From Aquimonas voraii (lineage in GTDB: Bacteria > Pseudomonadota > Gammaproteobacteria > Xanthomonadales > Xanthomonadaceae): a stretch of 64,000 nt of DNA. Shown here in pieces: positions 50,828 to 59,465 of this stretch. The notes under the pieces were generated by a model, which saw only the letters and a program-made list of their open reading frames with translations, did no database searches and had not been told where the DNA came from. The DNA lies in the NCBI RefSeq assembly GCF_900101825.1, contig NZ_FNAG01000005.1:1-64000 (forward strand). The letters are read 5' to 3'. The first letter of the stretch is position 1; every line of letters begins with the position of its first letter. A program made the translations under genes and the position numbers.

Positions 50828-52021
50828 ATGAGCCTCACCCTGCTGTTCGTCCTGCTGCTGCTCGCCGGTCTGGCCGGTTTCGCGGCGGTGCTGTACCTCG
50901 CCCACCGCCGCCATGTGCTGGGCTGGCTCAGCGCCTGGCTGCGCCAGGACTGGCGCGCGCCGGCGCCCACGGGCGTCACCCGACATCTGTTGTTCTGCTT
51001 CGTCGACCACTACGAGCCGCAGTGGGGCCGCGCCGACTACGCGCGCGAGTGCGCGCGGGTGACCCGCTGGCGCAGGGACTACCCCAAGGTCTGCGAGGGA
51101 TACCGCGACGCCGATGGCCGCGCGCCGGTGCACACCTTCTTCTACCCGGAAGAGGAATACCGCGCCGAGCACCTCGATGCCCTGGTCGAGCTGTGCCGCA
51201 TGGGCCTGGGCGAGATCGAAGTGCACCTGCACCACGACCGCGACACCGAGGCCAACCTGCGTCAGACCCTGCGCCGCTTCACCCGCCAGCTGGTCGAGCG
51301 CCACGATGCGCTGCCGGTCGATCCCACCACCGGCCAGCCACAGTGGGCCTTCATCCATGGCAACTGGGCGCTGGACAACAGCCACCCGTACGGCCACGGC
51401 TGCGGGGTCAACAACGAGTTGATCGTGCTGCGCGAAGAGGGCTGCTATGCCGACTTCACCTTTCCCTCGGCGCCCGACCCGACCCAGCCCTCGAACATCA
51501 ACCGCATCTACTACGCCAAGGACGATCCGCAGCGGCCGAAGTCACACGAGCGTGGCCAGCGGGTGCGTGTCGGCGGCCAGCCCTGGGGCGACCTGATGCT
51601 GATCCAGGGCGTGCTTGGCCTGAACTTCCGCAGCCGCAAGTACGGCCTCTTGCCGCGAATCGAGAACTCGGACATCCGCGCGGTCAGCCCGCCCTCACCC
51701 GCGCGCATCGACGACTGGGTGCGCGCTGGCATCCACGTCGAGGGCCGCCCCGAATGGACCTTCGTCAAGATCCACACCCACGGCACCCAGGACTGCGATC
51801 TCGACACCCTGCTTGGCGCGCCGATGCGCGAGGCCTTCGCCCACCTCGAACAGGCCTACAACGACGGTGAGCGCTGGCAGCTGCACTACGTCTCGGCGCG
51901 CGAGATGTACAACATCGCCAAGGCCGCCGAAGCCGGCGAAACCGGCAACCCCGGGCAGTACCGCGATTACCGCATCGCCCGCCCCGCCTATGCGCCGCGC
52001 AGCGCCGTCGAGGCCGCCTGA
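50828..52021 (+). CDS. Membrane-anchored protein, probable polysaccharide-deacetylase-like fold
   Basis: A 397-residue protein with one N-terminal transmembrane helix (LLFVLLLLAGLAGFAAVLYLA). The rest has a pattern suggestive of the NodB-like barrel: HLLFCFVDHYEPQWG near 55-70, IEVHLHHDRDTEANL near 135-150, FIHGNWALDNSHP, and a later WTFVKIHTHGTQDC. Exact family membership is uncertain; genes of this kind occur in exopolysaccharide clusters as conserved hypotheticals. It overlaps the next glycosyltransferase gene by one base (TGATG), so they are translationally coupled. Confidence 0.65.
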   Translation: MSLTLLFVLLLLAGLAGFAAVLYLAHRRHVLGWLSAWLRQDWRAPAPTGVTRHLLFCFVDHYEPQWGRADYARECARVTRWRRDYPKVCEGYRDADGRAPVHTFFYPEEEYRAEHLDALVELCRMGLGEIEVHLHHDRDTEANLRQTLRRFTRQLVERHDALPVDPTTGQPQWAFIHGNWALDNSHPYGHGCGVNNELIVLREEGCYADFTFPSAPDPTQPSNINRIYYAKDDPQRPKSHERGQRVRVGGQPWGDLMLIQGVLGLNFRSRKYGLLPRIENSDIRAVSPPSPARIDDWVRAGIHVEGRPEWTFVKIHTHGTQDCDLDTLLGAPMREAFAHLEQAYNDGERWQLHYVSAREMYNIAKAAEAGETGNPGQYRDYRIARPAYAPRSAVEAA

Positions 52022-53163
52022 TGCCGTGGATCGCGCTGCTGCTGTTCGGCGTCGGCATGATCGCGCTGACCTGGCTCGGCTACCCGCTGCTGCTGTGGCT
52101 GCGTGCGCGCCGCGCCGCGCCGAATGCGCCCGCGCCCGAGCCGACGCAGTGGCCGCGCTTGAGCGTGATCCTGATCGCCCACAACGAAGAGGCCGCGATC
52201 GCCCGCAAGCTGCGCAACCTGCTGGCGCTGGACTATCCGCCCAAGCGCATCGAGATCGTGCTGGCCTGCGACGGCAGCAGCGATCGCACCGAGGCCGCGG
52301 CGCAGGCCGTCCACGACCCTCGCGTTCGCGTGTTGGCCTTCGCCCAGCGGCGCGGCAAGGCCGCCTGCCTCAACGACGCCGTGGCCGCGGCCCATGGCGA
52401 GGTGCTGCTGTTCTGCGATGTGCGCCAGCGCATCGAGCTCGGCGCTGCGCGTCTGTTGATCGCGCGCCTGCTGCAGCCGGGTGTTGGCGTGGTCGGCGGT
52501 GAGCTCGCCTTCGAGGCCGAAGGCACCCGGGGCTTCGGCCATACCGTCGATGCCTACTGGCGCTACGAGAAGCGCGTCCGTCGGCTCGAATCGGCCGCCG
52601 GCTCGGTGGTCGGCGTCAGCGGCGCGCTCTATGCCATGCGTCGCGCCGACTACTCGCCGATCCCGCCGCAGACGATCCTCGACGACGTCCTGATCCCGAT
52701 GCGCCGCGCCATGGCCGGCGAGCGCGTGCTGTTCGAGGCCGGCGCCATCGCCTGGGACCGGCCCAGCGCCGGGCTCGACCAGGAAAGCCGTCGCAAGGTG
52801 CGCACGCTGGCCGGCAACTTCCAGCTGCTGGCGCTGGAACCGCGGCTGCTGAACCCCGCCGCCAATCCGCTGTTCCTGCGCTTCGTCGGGCACAAGCTGC
52901 TGCGACTCGCCGGCCCGCTGTTCCTCGCGCTCGCCCTGTTCGCCCACCTGATGCTGGTGCGCGACAGCGGTTTCTGGGCGCTGCTGCTGCTGCCGCATCT
53001 CGGCGCCTGGGCACTGGGCCTGCTGGCACCCGCCGTGCCTGCGCTGAAGCGCCTGCCGCTGGCCGGCCTGATCACCGGCTTCGTGCAGATGCAGCTCTGC
53101 GTGGTGCGCGGTTTCATCGACATCCTGCACCGCCCGGCGCAGGACATCTGGAAGACCCGATGA
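52021..53163 (+). CDS. Family 2 glycosyltransferase, membrane-bound
   Basis: A 380-residue GT2 enzyme. An N-terminal membrane helix (IALLLFGVGMIALTWLGYPLLLWL) precedes the nucleotide-sugar domain: LSVILIAHNEEAAIARKLRNLL, then VLACDGSSDRTE and a DXD-like FCDVRQ, with a product-site DDVLIPMR and QESRRKVRTLAGN. Two or three C-terminal hydrophobic helices resemble those of cellulose/hyaluronan-synthase-like transferases. The sugar added is unknown. Its start overlaps the preceding stop. Confidence 0.88.
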   Translation: MPWIALLLFGVGMIALTWLGYPLLLWLRARRAAPNAPAPEPTQWPRLSVILIAHNEEAAIARKLRNLLALDYPPKRIEIVLACDGSSDRTEAAAQAVHDPRVRVLAFAQRRGKAACLNDAVAAAHGEVLLFCDVRQRIELGAARLLIARLLQPGVGVVGGELAFEAEGTRGFGHTVDAYWRYEKRVRRLESAAGSVVGVSGALYAMRRADYSPIPPQTILDDVLIPMRRAMAGERVLFEAGAIAWDRPSAGLDQESRRKVRTLAGNFQLLALEPRLLNPAANPLFLRFVGHKLLRLAGPLFLALALFAHLMLVRDSGFWALLLLPHLGAWALGLLAPAVPALKRLPLAGLITGFVQMQLCVVRGFIDILHRPAQDIWKTR

Positions 53164-53201
53164 GCGCGCTGCCGCCAGATTCGCCTCGGCCTGCGCAGCG
53201 C

Positions 53202-54389
53202 TCAGCGCCGCAGCGCCTGCGCGTACAGCCCGGCGTAGCGCGCGCGCGCGCGCTCGATGCCGACCTCGCGCTCGGCCCAGGCGCGCGCAGCCTCGCCCAG
53301 GCGCTGGCGCTGTTCCGCGTCGCCAAGCAGTTCGCCGAGCAGCGCCTCGAGCGCGGCCGCATCGTCGCTCTCGAACAGCCGCCCGCGCTCGCCGTCGGCC
53401 ACGATCTCCGGATTGCCGCCGACGCGGCTCGCGACGATCGCGCAGCCGGCCGCGCTGGCCTCGAGCAGGGCGATCGACAGGCCTTCGGTGCGCGAGGGCT
53501 GCACGAACACATCGAAGGCGCAGAGCAGCCGCGCGACATCGCTGCGGTCGCCGGCGAAATGCACGCAGTCGACGAGGCCCAGCGCGTGTACCTGCTGCTG
53601 CAGCGACGCGCGCAGCGGGCCATCGCCCACCAGCATCAGCTGCAGGTCGGCAAAGCCTGCGCGCAGGGCCGGCAGCAGGCCCAGCAGCAGCGCATGGTTC
53701 TTCAGCGCCACCAGGCGGCCGACGCAGCCCAGCACCGGGGCCTCGGCCGACAGCCCGAGCAGCGCGCGCGCCTCGGCGCGGGCGCTGTCTCCGCGGGCGA
53801 AGCGCTGCACCGGAATGCCGTTGTCCAGCGCCACCGTGCGCGCGGCCGGCAACAGGCCCGCGCCGACCAGATGCGCGCGCGCGGCCTCGCCCACCGTGGC
53901 CACGCGCGCGGTGCGCAGCAGGCTCAAGCGGAAGAACATGCGCAGCCGCCGTTGCGCCAGCCGCGTGCCCATGTTGTGGCAGGTGTTCACCAGCGCGCAG
54001 CGCAGCCCGAGCAGGGCGATCGCCGCGTAGTAGTTGGGCACGAAATTGTGGCTGTGCACCACCTCGACACCGCGCTCGCGCACCAGCGTGCGCAGGCGTC
54101 GAATCAAGGCAAGGTCGAAGCCGCCGCGCTTGTCGCCCTGGATCACCTCGACCCCGCCGGCTTCGAGCTCGCCGCGAAACCCCTCGGTGCGGTTCAGGCT
54201 GAACACCGCCACGCGCTGGCCGGCCGCGTGCTGGCTCAGCGCCAGATCGCAGACGAAGCGCTCCAGCCCTCCCGTCTCAAGGCTGTCGACCACATGCAGC
54301 AGACAGGGATGCACGCACGCATCGGCAGGCATTCGCAGACTCTCGCAGGCCAGCGCAGGCCGGGCGCCTGCGGGCGGCGATTGTTCCAC
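53202..54389 (-). CDS. Family 4 glycosyltransferase
   Basis: A 395-residue GT-B enzyme. The acceptor half starts CLLHVVDSLETGGLERFVCDLA, a pattern close to the PEP-CTERM/XrtA-associated GT4 group, and includes VVHSHNFVPNYYAAIA. The donor half has GCVGRLVALKNHALLL, LMLVGDGPLR and the EGLSIALLEASAAGCAIVAS(R)VGG motif with the conserved Glu. The start is uncertain: ATG 54389 is the outermost, ATG 54332 begins closer to the conserved fold. It is encoded opposite to its neighbours, convergent with the GT2 and divergent from the flippase. Confidence 0.87.
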   Translation of the reverse strand: MEQSPPAGARPALACESLRMPADACVHPCLLHVVDSLETGGLERFVCDLALSQHAAGQRVAVFSLNRTEGFRGELEAGGVEVIQGDKRGGFDLALIRRLRTLVRERGVEVVHSHNFVPNYYAAIALLGLRCALVNTCHNMGTRLAQRRLRMFFRLSLLRTARVATVGEAARAHLVGAGLLPAARTVALDNGIPVQRFARGDSARAEARALLGLSAEAPVLGCVGRLVALKNHALLLGLLPALRAGFADLQLMLVGDGPLRASLQQQVHALGLVDCVHFAGDRSDVARLLCAFDVFVQPSRTEGLSIALLEASAAGCAIVASRVGGNPEIVADGERGRLFESDDAAALEALLGELLGDAEQRQRLGEAARAWAEREVGIERARARYAGLYAQALRR

Positions 54390-54436
54390 AGCGCGCAGGT
54401 CGCAGCGGCGACGCGTGGCGCACGGGAGGCCGCGGC

Positions 54437-55996
54437 ATGAGCGGCGCCTTCGGCCGCGTCGCCGCCCTGCGCGGCGCCCTGATGATGACCGGCTCGACCT
54501 ATGCCGTGTATGCGCTCGGCCTGCTGGTCAGCGCGTTGATCGCGCGCGATCTCGGCCCCGACCGCTTCGGCCACTACGCCTATCTGGTGTGGCTGTCCGG
54601 CGTGCTCGGCATCATCGCCAACAACGGCCTGACCACCACCGGCATCCGCTTCGTGTCCGAATCACTGGGCCGCGGCGAGCGCGACGCCGCCGCGCGCGTG
54701 CAGGGCTGGCTGTGGCGCCGGCAGCTGTTGTGCCTGATCGCGGTGGCCCTGGGTTATGCCGCGACCTTGCCCTTCATCGAGCGCAGCGGCTGGCAGCAGG
54801 AGCAGCTGTTGCTGTTCACCGCGCTGGCCGTGCTCAGCATGAGCGGCAAGTCGGTCTTCCTCTTCTACACCTCGATGGCCAAGGGCCACGGCCGCTTCGA
54901 GCTGGAGGCCGGCATCACCGTGGCTCTCGGCCTCGTCAACGCGCTGGCAGTGGCCCTGCTGTTCTGGCGTGGCGCTTCGCTGCTGGCCTACCTGCTGGTG
55001 TTCACCGCCACCAGCCTGGTTTTCGGCGTACTGGGCTTCGTCGGCGCACGCCGCGCCGACGTGCGCGGCGCGCGCGAGGCACCGCCGGCCGAGCTCCTGG
55101 CGCGTCTGCGTCCGCACCTGTTCTGGACCATCGCGCTGGTCATCGCCGCCGCGCTCGGCAACAAGTCGGTCGAGACCTACCTGCTCAACCTGTTCACCGG
55201 CTCGGCTGCCGTCGGCTATTTCGCCATCGCCGCCGCACTCACCCGCGGCGGCGTCGACCTGCTGTCCTCCGGCCTGTCGACCGTGCTGATGCCGATGATG
55301 GCGCACGCCTACGGCGCCCACGGTCTTGAGCAGGTCGGCCGCGTGCTTGGCCATGCGGTGCGCATCTTCCTGTTCTTCGGGCTGCTGCTGGCGGGCAGCG
55401 CCGCCCTGGCCGCGGACCTCGCCGTGCAGCTCCTCTACGGCAGCGCCTATGCCCCGGTGGCCGATGTCTTCCGCTGGATGGTCGTCGTCGGCGGCCTCAC
55501 GCTCAGCGAAGGCGCCTTTGGCGCCCTGCTGTCGACCACCGACCACCAGCGCCTGCGCGCGCTGATCGCCGCCAGCAGCATCCTGCTCACCCTGGTGCTG
55601 GCGCTGCTGTGGATACCGCGCTTTGGCCTGATGGGCGCGCTGGCCGCGCACGCGAGCTCGCGCCTGCTGCTGATGGGCGTGCTGGTGCTCGGCACGCGCC
55701 TCGCGCTGGGCCTGCGCCTGCCCTGGCGCGAACTGTCGCGGCTGGCCGCCGCCGCTGTGCTGGCCGCCGTGCCCGCCGTGGGCCTGGCCCTGCTCACCAC
55801 CGACCCTTGGCTGCGCTTTGCGGCCGGCGTGCTCTACGCACTGCTGTTCATCGGCCTGGGCCTGCTGCTGCGGGCCTGGCGCAGCGAAGACGCCGACACC
55901 CTGCAGGAAGCCCTGGCCCGCCTGCCGCGCCTGCAGACCCGCCTCGGCCCCTGGCTGCACAGCTGGGGCCAGCGCATGCGCGAGCATGAGGCATGA
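54437..55996 (+). CDS. Oligosaccharide flippase (Wzx/MATE-type)
   Basis: A 519-residue polytopic membrane protein with about 12-14 hydrophobic helices and the flippase N-terminus GRVAALRGALMMTGSTYAVYALGLLVSALIARDLGPDRFGHYAY. It belongs to the polysaccharide-transport superfamily that moves undecaprenyl-linked glycans across the inner membrane. GGGAGG lies 8 bases before the start. Together with the ligase/polymerase at 49432 it suggests a Wzx/Wzy-type assembly route. Confidence 0.86.
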   Translation: MSGAFGRVAALRGALMMTGSTYAVYALGLLVSALIARDLGPDRFGHYAYLVWLSGVLGIIANNGLTTTGIRFVSESLGRGERDAAARVQGWLWRRQLLCLIAVALGYAATLPFIERSGWQQEQLLLFTALAVLSMSGKSVFLFYTSMAKGHGRFELEAGITVALGLVNALAVALLFWRGASLLAYLLVFTATSLVFGVLGFVGARRADVRGAREAPPAELLARLRPHLFWTIALVIAAALGNKSVETYLLNLFTGSAAVGYFAIAAALTRGGVDLLSSGLSTVLMPMMAHAYGAHGLEQVGRVLGHAVRIFLFFGLLLAGSAALAADLAVQLLYGSAYAPVADVFRWMVVVGGLTLSEGAFGALLSTTDHQRLRALIAASSILLTLVLALLWIPRFGLMGALAAHASSRLLLMGVLVLGTRLALGLRLPWRELSRLAAAAVLAAVPAVGLALLTTDPWLRFAAGVLYALLFIGLGLLLRAWRSEDADTLQEALARLPRLQTRLGPWLHSWGQRMREHEA

Positions 55997-56129
55997 GCAC
56001 GCGGCGCGATCCGGGCCGCGACAGCGCCCGCCGCTGCCACTCCATCCCGGACGGGCGCGCGACCGCCGCGGCAGCTGCGAAGGCACCCCGCGCATCCCAC
56101 CCATCGCGGCCTCTGAGGGGAGACACCGC

Positions 56130-57119
56130 ATGAAGCGACTGCTGCTGGCCCATGCACTCAAGCGCAGCGGCGCCCTGGCCCTGCTGCGAACGGTCTACCG
56201 CCCGCGCGGCCTGCTGTGCCTCAACTACCACCGCATCGCCAGCCAGCTGCCCCGCTATTGCGACCCCGGCGTGATCAGCGCCAGCGCGGAGCAGTTCGCC
56301 GCGCAGATCCGGTTTCTCAAGCGCCACGCCGAGCTGATCACCCCCGATGAGATTCAAGACGCGCGCCGCAGCCGCGGCCGCTTCGCGCTGGTGACCTTCG
56401 ACGACGGCTACAGCGACAACTACCACGCCGCCTTCGAAGTGCTGTGCCACGAGCGCGCGCGCGCCACCTTCTTCATCGCCACCGGCTACATCGACAACCC
56501 GCGCCTGTCCTGGTGGGACGCCATAAACGCCCTGATCGACAGCACGAGCGCCCGCCGCCTGCACCTGCCCGAGTTCGAGCTGCCACCGCTCAGCCTGGCC
56601 CCCGAGCAGCGCCCCGACGCCGTGCACCAGCTGCTGCGCCTGTACAAGCGCCTGCCCGGCGAGCGCGCCGCCGCCCTGCTGCAGCGCCTGCGCGAGCTCC
56701 CCGACGCGCAGCAGCCCGACGCCAGCGAGCAGTGGATGAGCTGGGACATGCTGCGCGAGATGCAGGCCCACGGCATGCACATCGGCGGCCACACCATGCA
56801 CCACCCTGTGCTGTCGCGCCTGCCGATCGAGGAGCAGCGCGAAGAAATCCTCGGCTGCGCCGAACGCCTGCAGACCGAACTCGGCCGCCCGATGCGCGCC
56901 TTCGCCTACCCGGTCGGCAACCGCGACAGCTTCAACGCCGACACCCGCCAGGTGCTGAAAGAAACCGGCGTGCGCTACGCGTTCTCGTACTACGGCGGCT
57001 TCCACGGAATGGACACGGAGGATGACTACGACATCCGCCGCGAACCGATTGAGCCGTATGTGGCGCCGGCCTTGTTCGAGGGGATTTTTGGCTTGCCGCG
57101 GGTGTTTTGTGGGGGGTGA
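56130..57119 (+). CDS. Polysaccharide deacetylase (NodB domain)
   Basis: A 329-residue carbohydrate esterase 4 family protein. The NodB motifs are complete: FALVTFDDGYSDNYHAAFEVL holds the catalytic and metal Asp pair, THE HTMHHP segment (GGHTMHHPVLSRL) supplies the metal histidines, and RAFAYPVGNRDSFN forms the active-site rim. There is no signal peptide, so it probably acts in the cytosol or on the membrane face. A strong ribosome site (GAGGGGAG) precedes the start at 56130. It is the last gene before the low-GC cassette region. Confidence 0.88.
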   Translation: MKRLLLAHALKRSGALALLRTVYRPRGLLCLNYHRIASQLPRYCDPGVISASAEQFAAQIRFLKRHAELITPDEIQDARRSRGRFALVTFDDGYSDNYHAAFEVLCHERARATFFIATGYIDNPRLSWWDAINALIDSTSARRLHLPEFELPPLSLAPEQRPDAVHQLLRLYKRLPGERAAALLQRLRELPDAQQPDASEQWMSWDMLREMQAHGMHIGGHTMHHPVLSRLPIEEQREEILGCAERLQTELGRPMRAFAYPVGNRDSFNADTRQVLKETGVRYAFSYYGGFHGMDTEDDYDIRREPIEPYVAPALFEGIFGLPRVFCGG

Positions 57120-57342
57120 GGGGGGGCTCGCTTTCGCGGGCACTGCCACAACGCACGGGTGGGAGCGCAGGAGCAATGCCGAACCCGGACAGGGGTGCGG
57201 CCGGCTTGAAAGCGCGGGTTGAGCGCGCGGAGGGATCGCGGTAGCGTGCGACTTGAGCGGAGCCAAGCGCCCCGCTGCAAGGTGATGATTTGCGAATCTA
57301 TCTACGATTCATGGGAGCCGCGATGCGCGAGTTATGCGGCGG

Positions 57343-57349
57343 GTTAGGC
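57343..57349 (+). other. attC R'-type core at the left edge of the cassette array
   Basis: GTTAGGC matches the GTTRRRY core of integron recombination sites. It is preceded by GTTATGCGGCGG, as in many cassette junctions. Integron cassettes would begin right after this point. No partner R'' site or attI was recognised upstream. Confidence 0.45.
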
Positions 57350-57387
57350 GTCAATTTGACCTCTACATTGAGTTTGGTCTCCTCAAT

Positions 57388-57849
57388 ATGCGTCGTAAGC
57401 GCCTCAACCATGCAGTCGAAACCCTATGTGCCATGTTCTGTGGGTGGCGGCTCATGAACTCCTACAAGGAGCTTGAAGGCCTCGGTTCGGGTACGTTGGA
57501 GATCGACGCACTGAATCTGCATTGCCAATTCAATGGTGAGCCTATAGCGCCATTATCCATCGCGCACGAGCTGCATGCCTGGTTATCCAAAGATCTAGAG
57601 CAGCATGGAATTCTGCGTGCTGAAATTCAGGAAGCTACCCTATCCGTTGCGGTGGATCTGGTTCGCTCGCCGAAGTTCCAGGGGCCGCAGGGAAGCTTCT
57701 ATATTGGCAAGGATGGTAAGCCCATCGAAAAGGGCGAGTTCTTTCGGTTAGCTGCTGACTGCAAAAGTCTTGTGCGCACAGATGAGGCTAGGTATGGGTC
57801 AGCACGAACGCACAAAGAACAATGGCCGGTGGGTTGGCCGGAGATCTAG
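57388..57849 (+). CDS. Cassette gene 1, conserved-hypothetical type protein
   Basis: A 153-residue protein with lower GC and different codon use from the flanking polysaccharide genes. It reads MRRKRLNHAVETLCAM, GWRLMNSYKELEGLGSGTLEID, then IAHELHAWLSKDLEQHGI. I recognise no function; no signal peptide or membrane segment. The start at 57388 was chosen because anything earlier would overlap the recombination core. The stop lies inside the attC site that follows, as is usual for integron cassettes. Confidence 0.7.
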   Translation: MRRKRLNHAVETLCAMFCGWRLMNSYKELEGLGSGTLEIDALNLHCQFNGEPIAPLSIAHELHAWLSKDLEQHGILRAEIQEATLSVAVDLVRSPKFQGPQGSFYIGKDGKPIEKGEFFRLAADCKSLVRTDEARYGSARTHKEQWPVGWPEI

Positions 57850-57907
57850 CAATTCGCTGCAGGCGCAACGGCCCTGACGGGCCGCGGCCCGAGCTCAAAC
57901 GTTAGGC
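57844..57907 (+). other. attC recombination site 1 (integron cassette junction)
   Basis: Degenerate R'' ATCTAGC (57844-57850), then AATTCGCTGCAGGCG, a central hairpin GGCCC-TGAC-GGGCC, then GAGCTCAAAC and R' GTTAGGC (57901-57907). Layout and arm sequences follow the classic 59-base element; the centre is nearly identical to that of attC 2. Confidence 0.8.
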
Positions 57908-57922
57908 ATCTTGGGGGTGGTT

Positions 57923-58405
57923 GTGCGAAAGCTGTACAAGAATATTGACGGCAAGTTGAGATATCACGAGGCGTGGGCATCATCTGAAGACGGCGTGGCC
58001 ACAGAGCATTGGGGTTCAGTGGGGGAAGACGGAGAAATAAGGCAGCACCCCATACCAAAAGGCACAAGTGAAGCGAAGATGCTAAAAAGCATCCTCGAAG
58101 GGGCTGCGAAGAATGGATTCCTACCAATTCCGGTGAGAAAACACCGAACGGTCGTTGTTGAGTACAAAATATCTGAATTTGGTACCGACGATGACTTTAA
58201 GAAGAGGTTGGCGGTTGATAGCCACCTAAATAATGTTCTTGGGTGGACCGGGCTCGGGCATGTTGATGGCGGCAGCACTGGGTCCGGAACCATGGAGATC
58301 GTCTGTGTCGTTGTAGATCCAGAAGTGGCAATCAGGGTCATTAAGGAAAACATGAACGACGCCCAGTTCTCTGGGTACAGTCGTATCTACGTAGAAGATG
58401 CCTGA
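57923..58405 (+). CDS. Cassette gene 2, hypothetical protein (WGR-like N-terminus)
   Basis: A 160-residue protein using GTG 57923, which has GGGGG 6 bases upstream; GTG 57917 or TTG 57911 are alternatives. The N-terminus KLRYHEAW...EHWGSVGEDGEIRQHP loosely resembles WGR domains, with a variable linker. The C-terminal half (about 80-155) is of mixed alpha/beta character. Function unknown. The stop TGA is part of the R'' site of the next attC, the tight packing typical of cassettes. Lower GC than the surroundings. Confidence 0.72.
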   Translation: MRKLYKNIDGKLRYHEAWASSEDGVATEHWGSVGEDGEIRQHPIPKGTSEAKMLKSILEGAAKNGFLPIPVRKHRTVVVEYKISEFGTDDDFKKRLAVDSHLNNVLGWTGLGHVDGGSTGSGTMEIVCVVVDPEVAIRVIKENMNDAQFSGYSRIYVEDA

Positions 58406-58458
58406 CAATTCGCTGCAGGGTCGACGGCCCTGACGGGCCGCGCCCTGAAACGTTAGCC
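58400..58458 (+). other. attC recombination site 2 (59 bp)
   Basis: R'' GCCTGAC (58400-58406), AATTCGCTGCAGGG, central hairpin GGCCC-TGAC-GGGCC, then CTGAAAC and R' GTTAGCC (58452-58458). It is exactly 59 bases long and shares its arms and centre with the site at 57844. Confidence 0.85.
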
Positions 58459-58461
58459 GAC

Positions 58462-58854
58462 ATGTGCCTCGAAATCCTCGCCTCCATTGCCCCTGAAGCG
58501 AAGAGCCGCATATCCACAGAGCGTCTGTCGCAACTTTGCGGGCTTGCAGTTTCCTCTCGCAAAGTACGGGGCGTACCTTCACTTCATTTTTCTGTTACTG
58601 GCGGCTGTTCCTGTGAGTTTCTATCCGACGACGCCGACTTCGAAAGTGAAACGTGGACCCTTGCGCCTGACCACTTGGCCGCGCTATCGCATGCGGTGTC
58701 GGCCTTGTCGAAGGAGTGCAGGAAATTCTCCTTCGTTGCTCACTGGTTGAATGGCGAGCGCCCGCGAAGAACTGAAAGGGTCAGCGGCTCTGCCTTGGCT
58801 AAGCTCGTCTCTGAAAACAAGGTTGGCAACAATGTCCTCTACATTGCCGGCTAA
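58462..58854 (+). CDS. Cassette gene 3, hypothetical protein
   Basis: A 130-residue protein starting 4 bases after the R' core. It reads MCLEILASIAPEAKSRISTERL, then LHFSVTGGCSCEFLSDDAD and LSKECRKFSFVAHWLNGERP. No signal peptide or membrane segment; no family recognised. The final TAA is embedded in GGCTAAC, an R''-like core, so a third attC should follow, but its far end is not seen. Confidence 0.7.
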   Translation: MCLEILASIAPEAKSRISTERLSQLCGLAVSSRKVRGVPSLHFSVTGGCSCEFLSDDADFESETWTLAPDHLAALSHAVSALSKECRKFSFVAHWLNGERPRRTERVSGSALAKLVSENKVGNNVLYIAG

Positions 58855-58855
58855 C
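58849..58855 (+). other. Left half of a third attC site (remnant)
   Basis: GGCTAAC resembles the RYYYAAC R'' core and overlaps the stop of cassette gene 3. No matching GTTRRRY core occurs within the next 100 bases, so this site seems truncated. Confidence 0.4.
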
Positions 58856-58952
58856 CCTTTGTTGCAGAGGGCTCGGAAAATAGGGTCGAGTTCATTCATT
58901 CCGAGGAAGAAAATGAACCTGAACCCGTATTTGGTCTGGATGGACTGTGATC

Positions 58953-59465
58953 ATGAGAATCGGTGATGGCGGTCGTTTCTGCGTTGAATACGAGATCGCG
59001 GAGACCGTTGAGACTTGGGTGTTTGGTAAGCTCTGTTTCATCGTAGACGGATCGATCGTTGGCGATCCCGGCGATCGATCCGTCGACCTGAAAGGTTGCT
59101 TGCGATGGCTTGAGGAGTTTCTTGCCCAGCCCAAGGCTCGTTACGAGCCTGGGCTGTTCGACATGCCGAAGGAGCAGGCGTTTCTTCGTCTTGGGGCGTC
59201 TGTCTTGACATCCGAAGACGGGGGCGATTTCGCGAAGGAGATTTACGAAGACACCTACGGCAGATTTCATATCTCGCATTTAGGGATGTCATCGTTTGAC
59301 TCTGTGGTTCTTCTGCTCGCCCAAGATGAGAAAGGACGCTCTCGCCTGATATGGAAGGATGGTGCGGGTGGGCTTCATGAGGCGGTTCTCCCCGCAGGAG
59401 AGGTCGAAAGAGTTCTTCAATCTGCGGCTGACGCTTTGAGGAAGTCGATTGCTGCCGTTGCTTGA
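58953..59465 (+). CDS. Probable Imm42-family immunity protein
   Basis: A 170-residue cytosolic-type protein. The pattern RIGDGGRFCVEYEI, then WVFGKLCFIVDGSIVGD, a charged middle and a helical C-terminus resembles the Imm42 family of polymorphic-toxin immunity proteins. Start ATG 58953; a GTG two codons earlier is possible. There is no toxin gene beside it, which is common for immunity genes captured in cassette arrays. A GTTAAGC core at 59528-59534 might be the distal end of its cassette. Confidence 0.5.
   Translation: MRIGDGGRFCVEYEIAETVETWVFGKLCFIVDGSIVGDPGDRSVDLKGCLRWLEEFLAQPKARYEPGLFDMPKEQAFLRLGASVLTSEDGGDFAKEIYEDTYGRFHISHLGMSSFDSVVLLLAQDEKGRSRLIWKDGAGGLHEAVLPAGEVERVLQSAADALRKSIAAVA

Noticed and set aside
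57120-57342. attI site or integrase remnant upstream of the cassettes
   Set aside because: No tyrosine-recombinase coding pattern on either strand and no attI-like arrangement; only a single core site at 57343.
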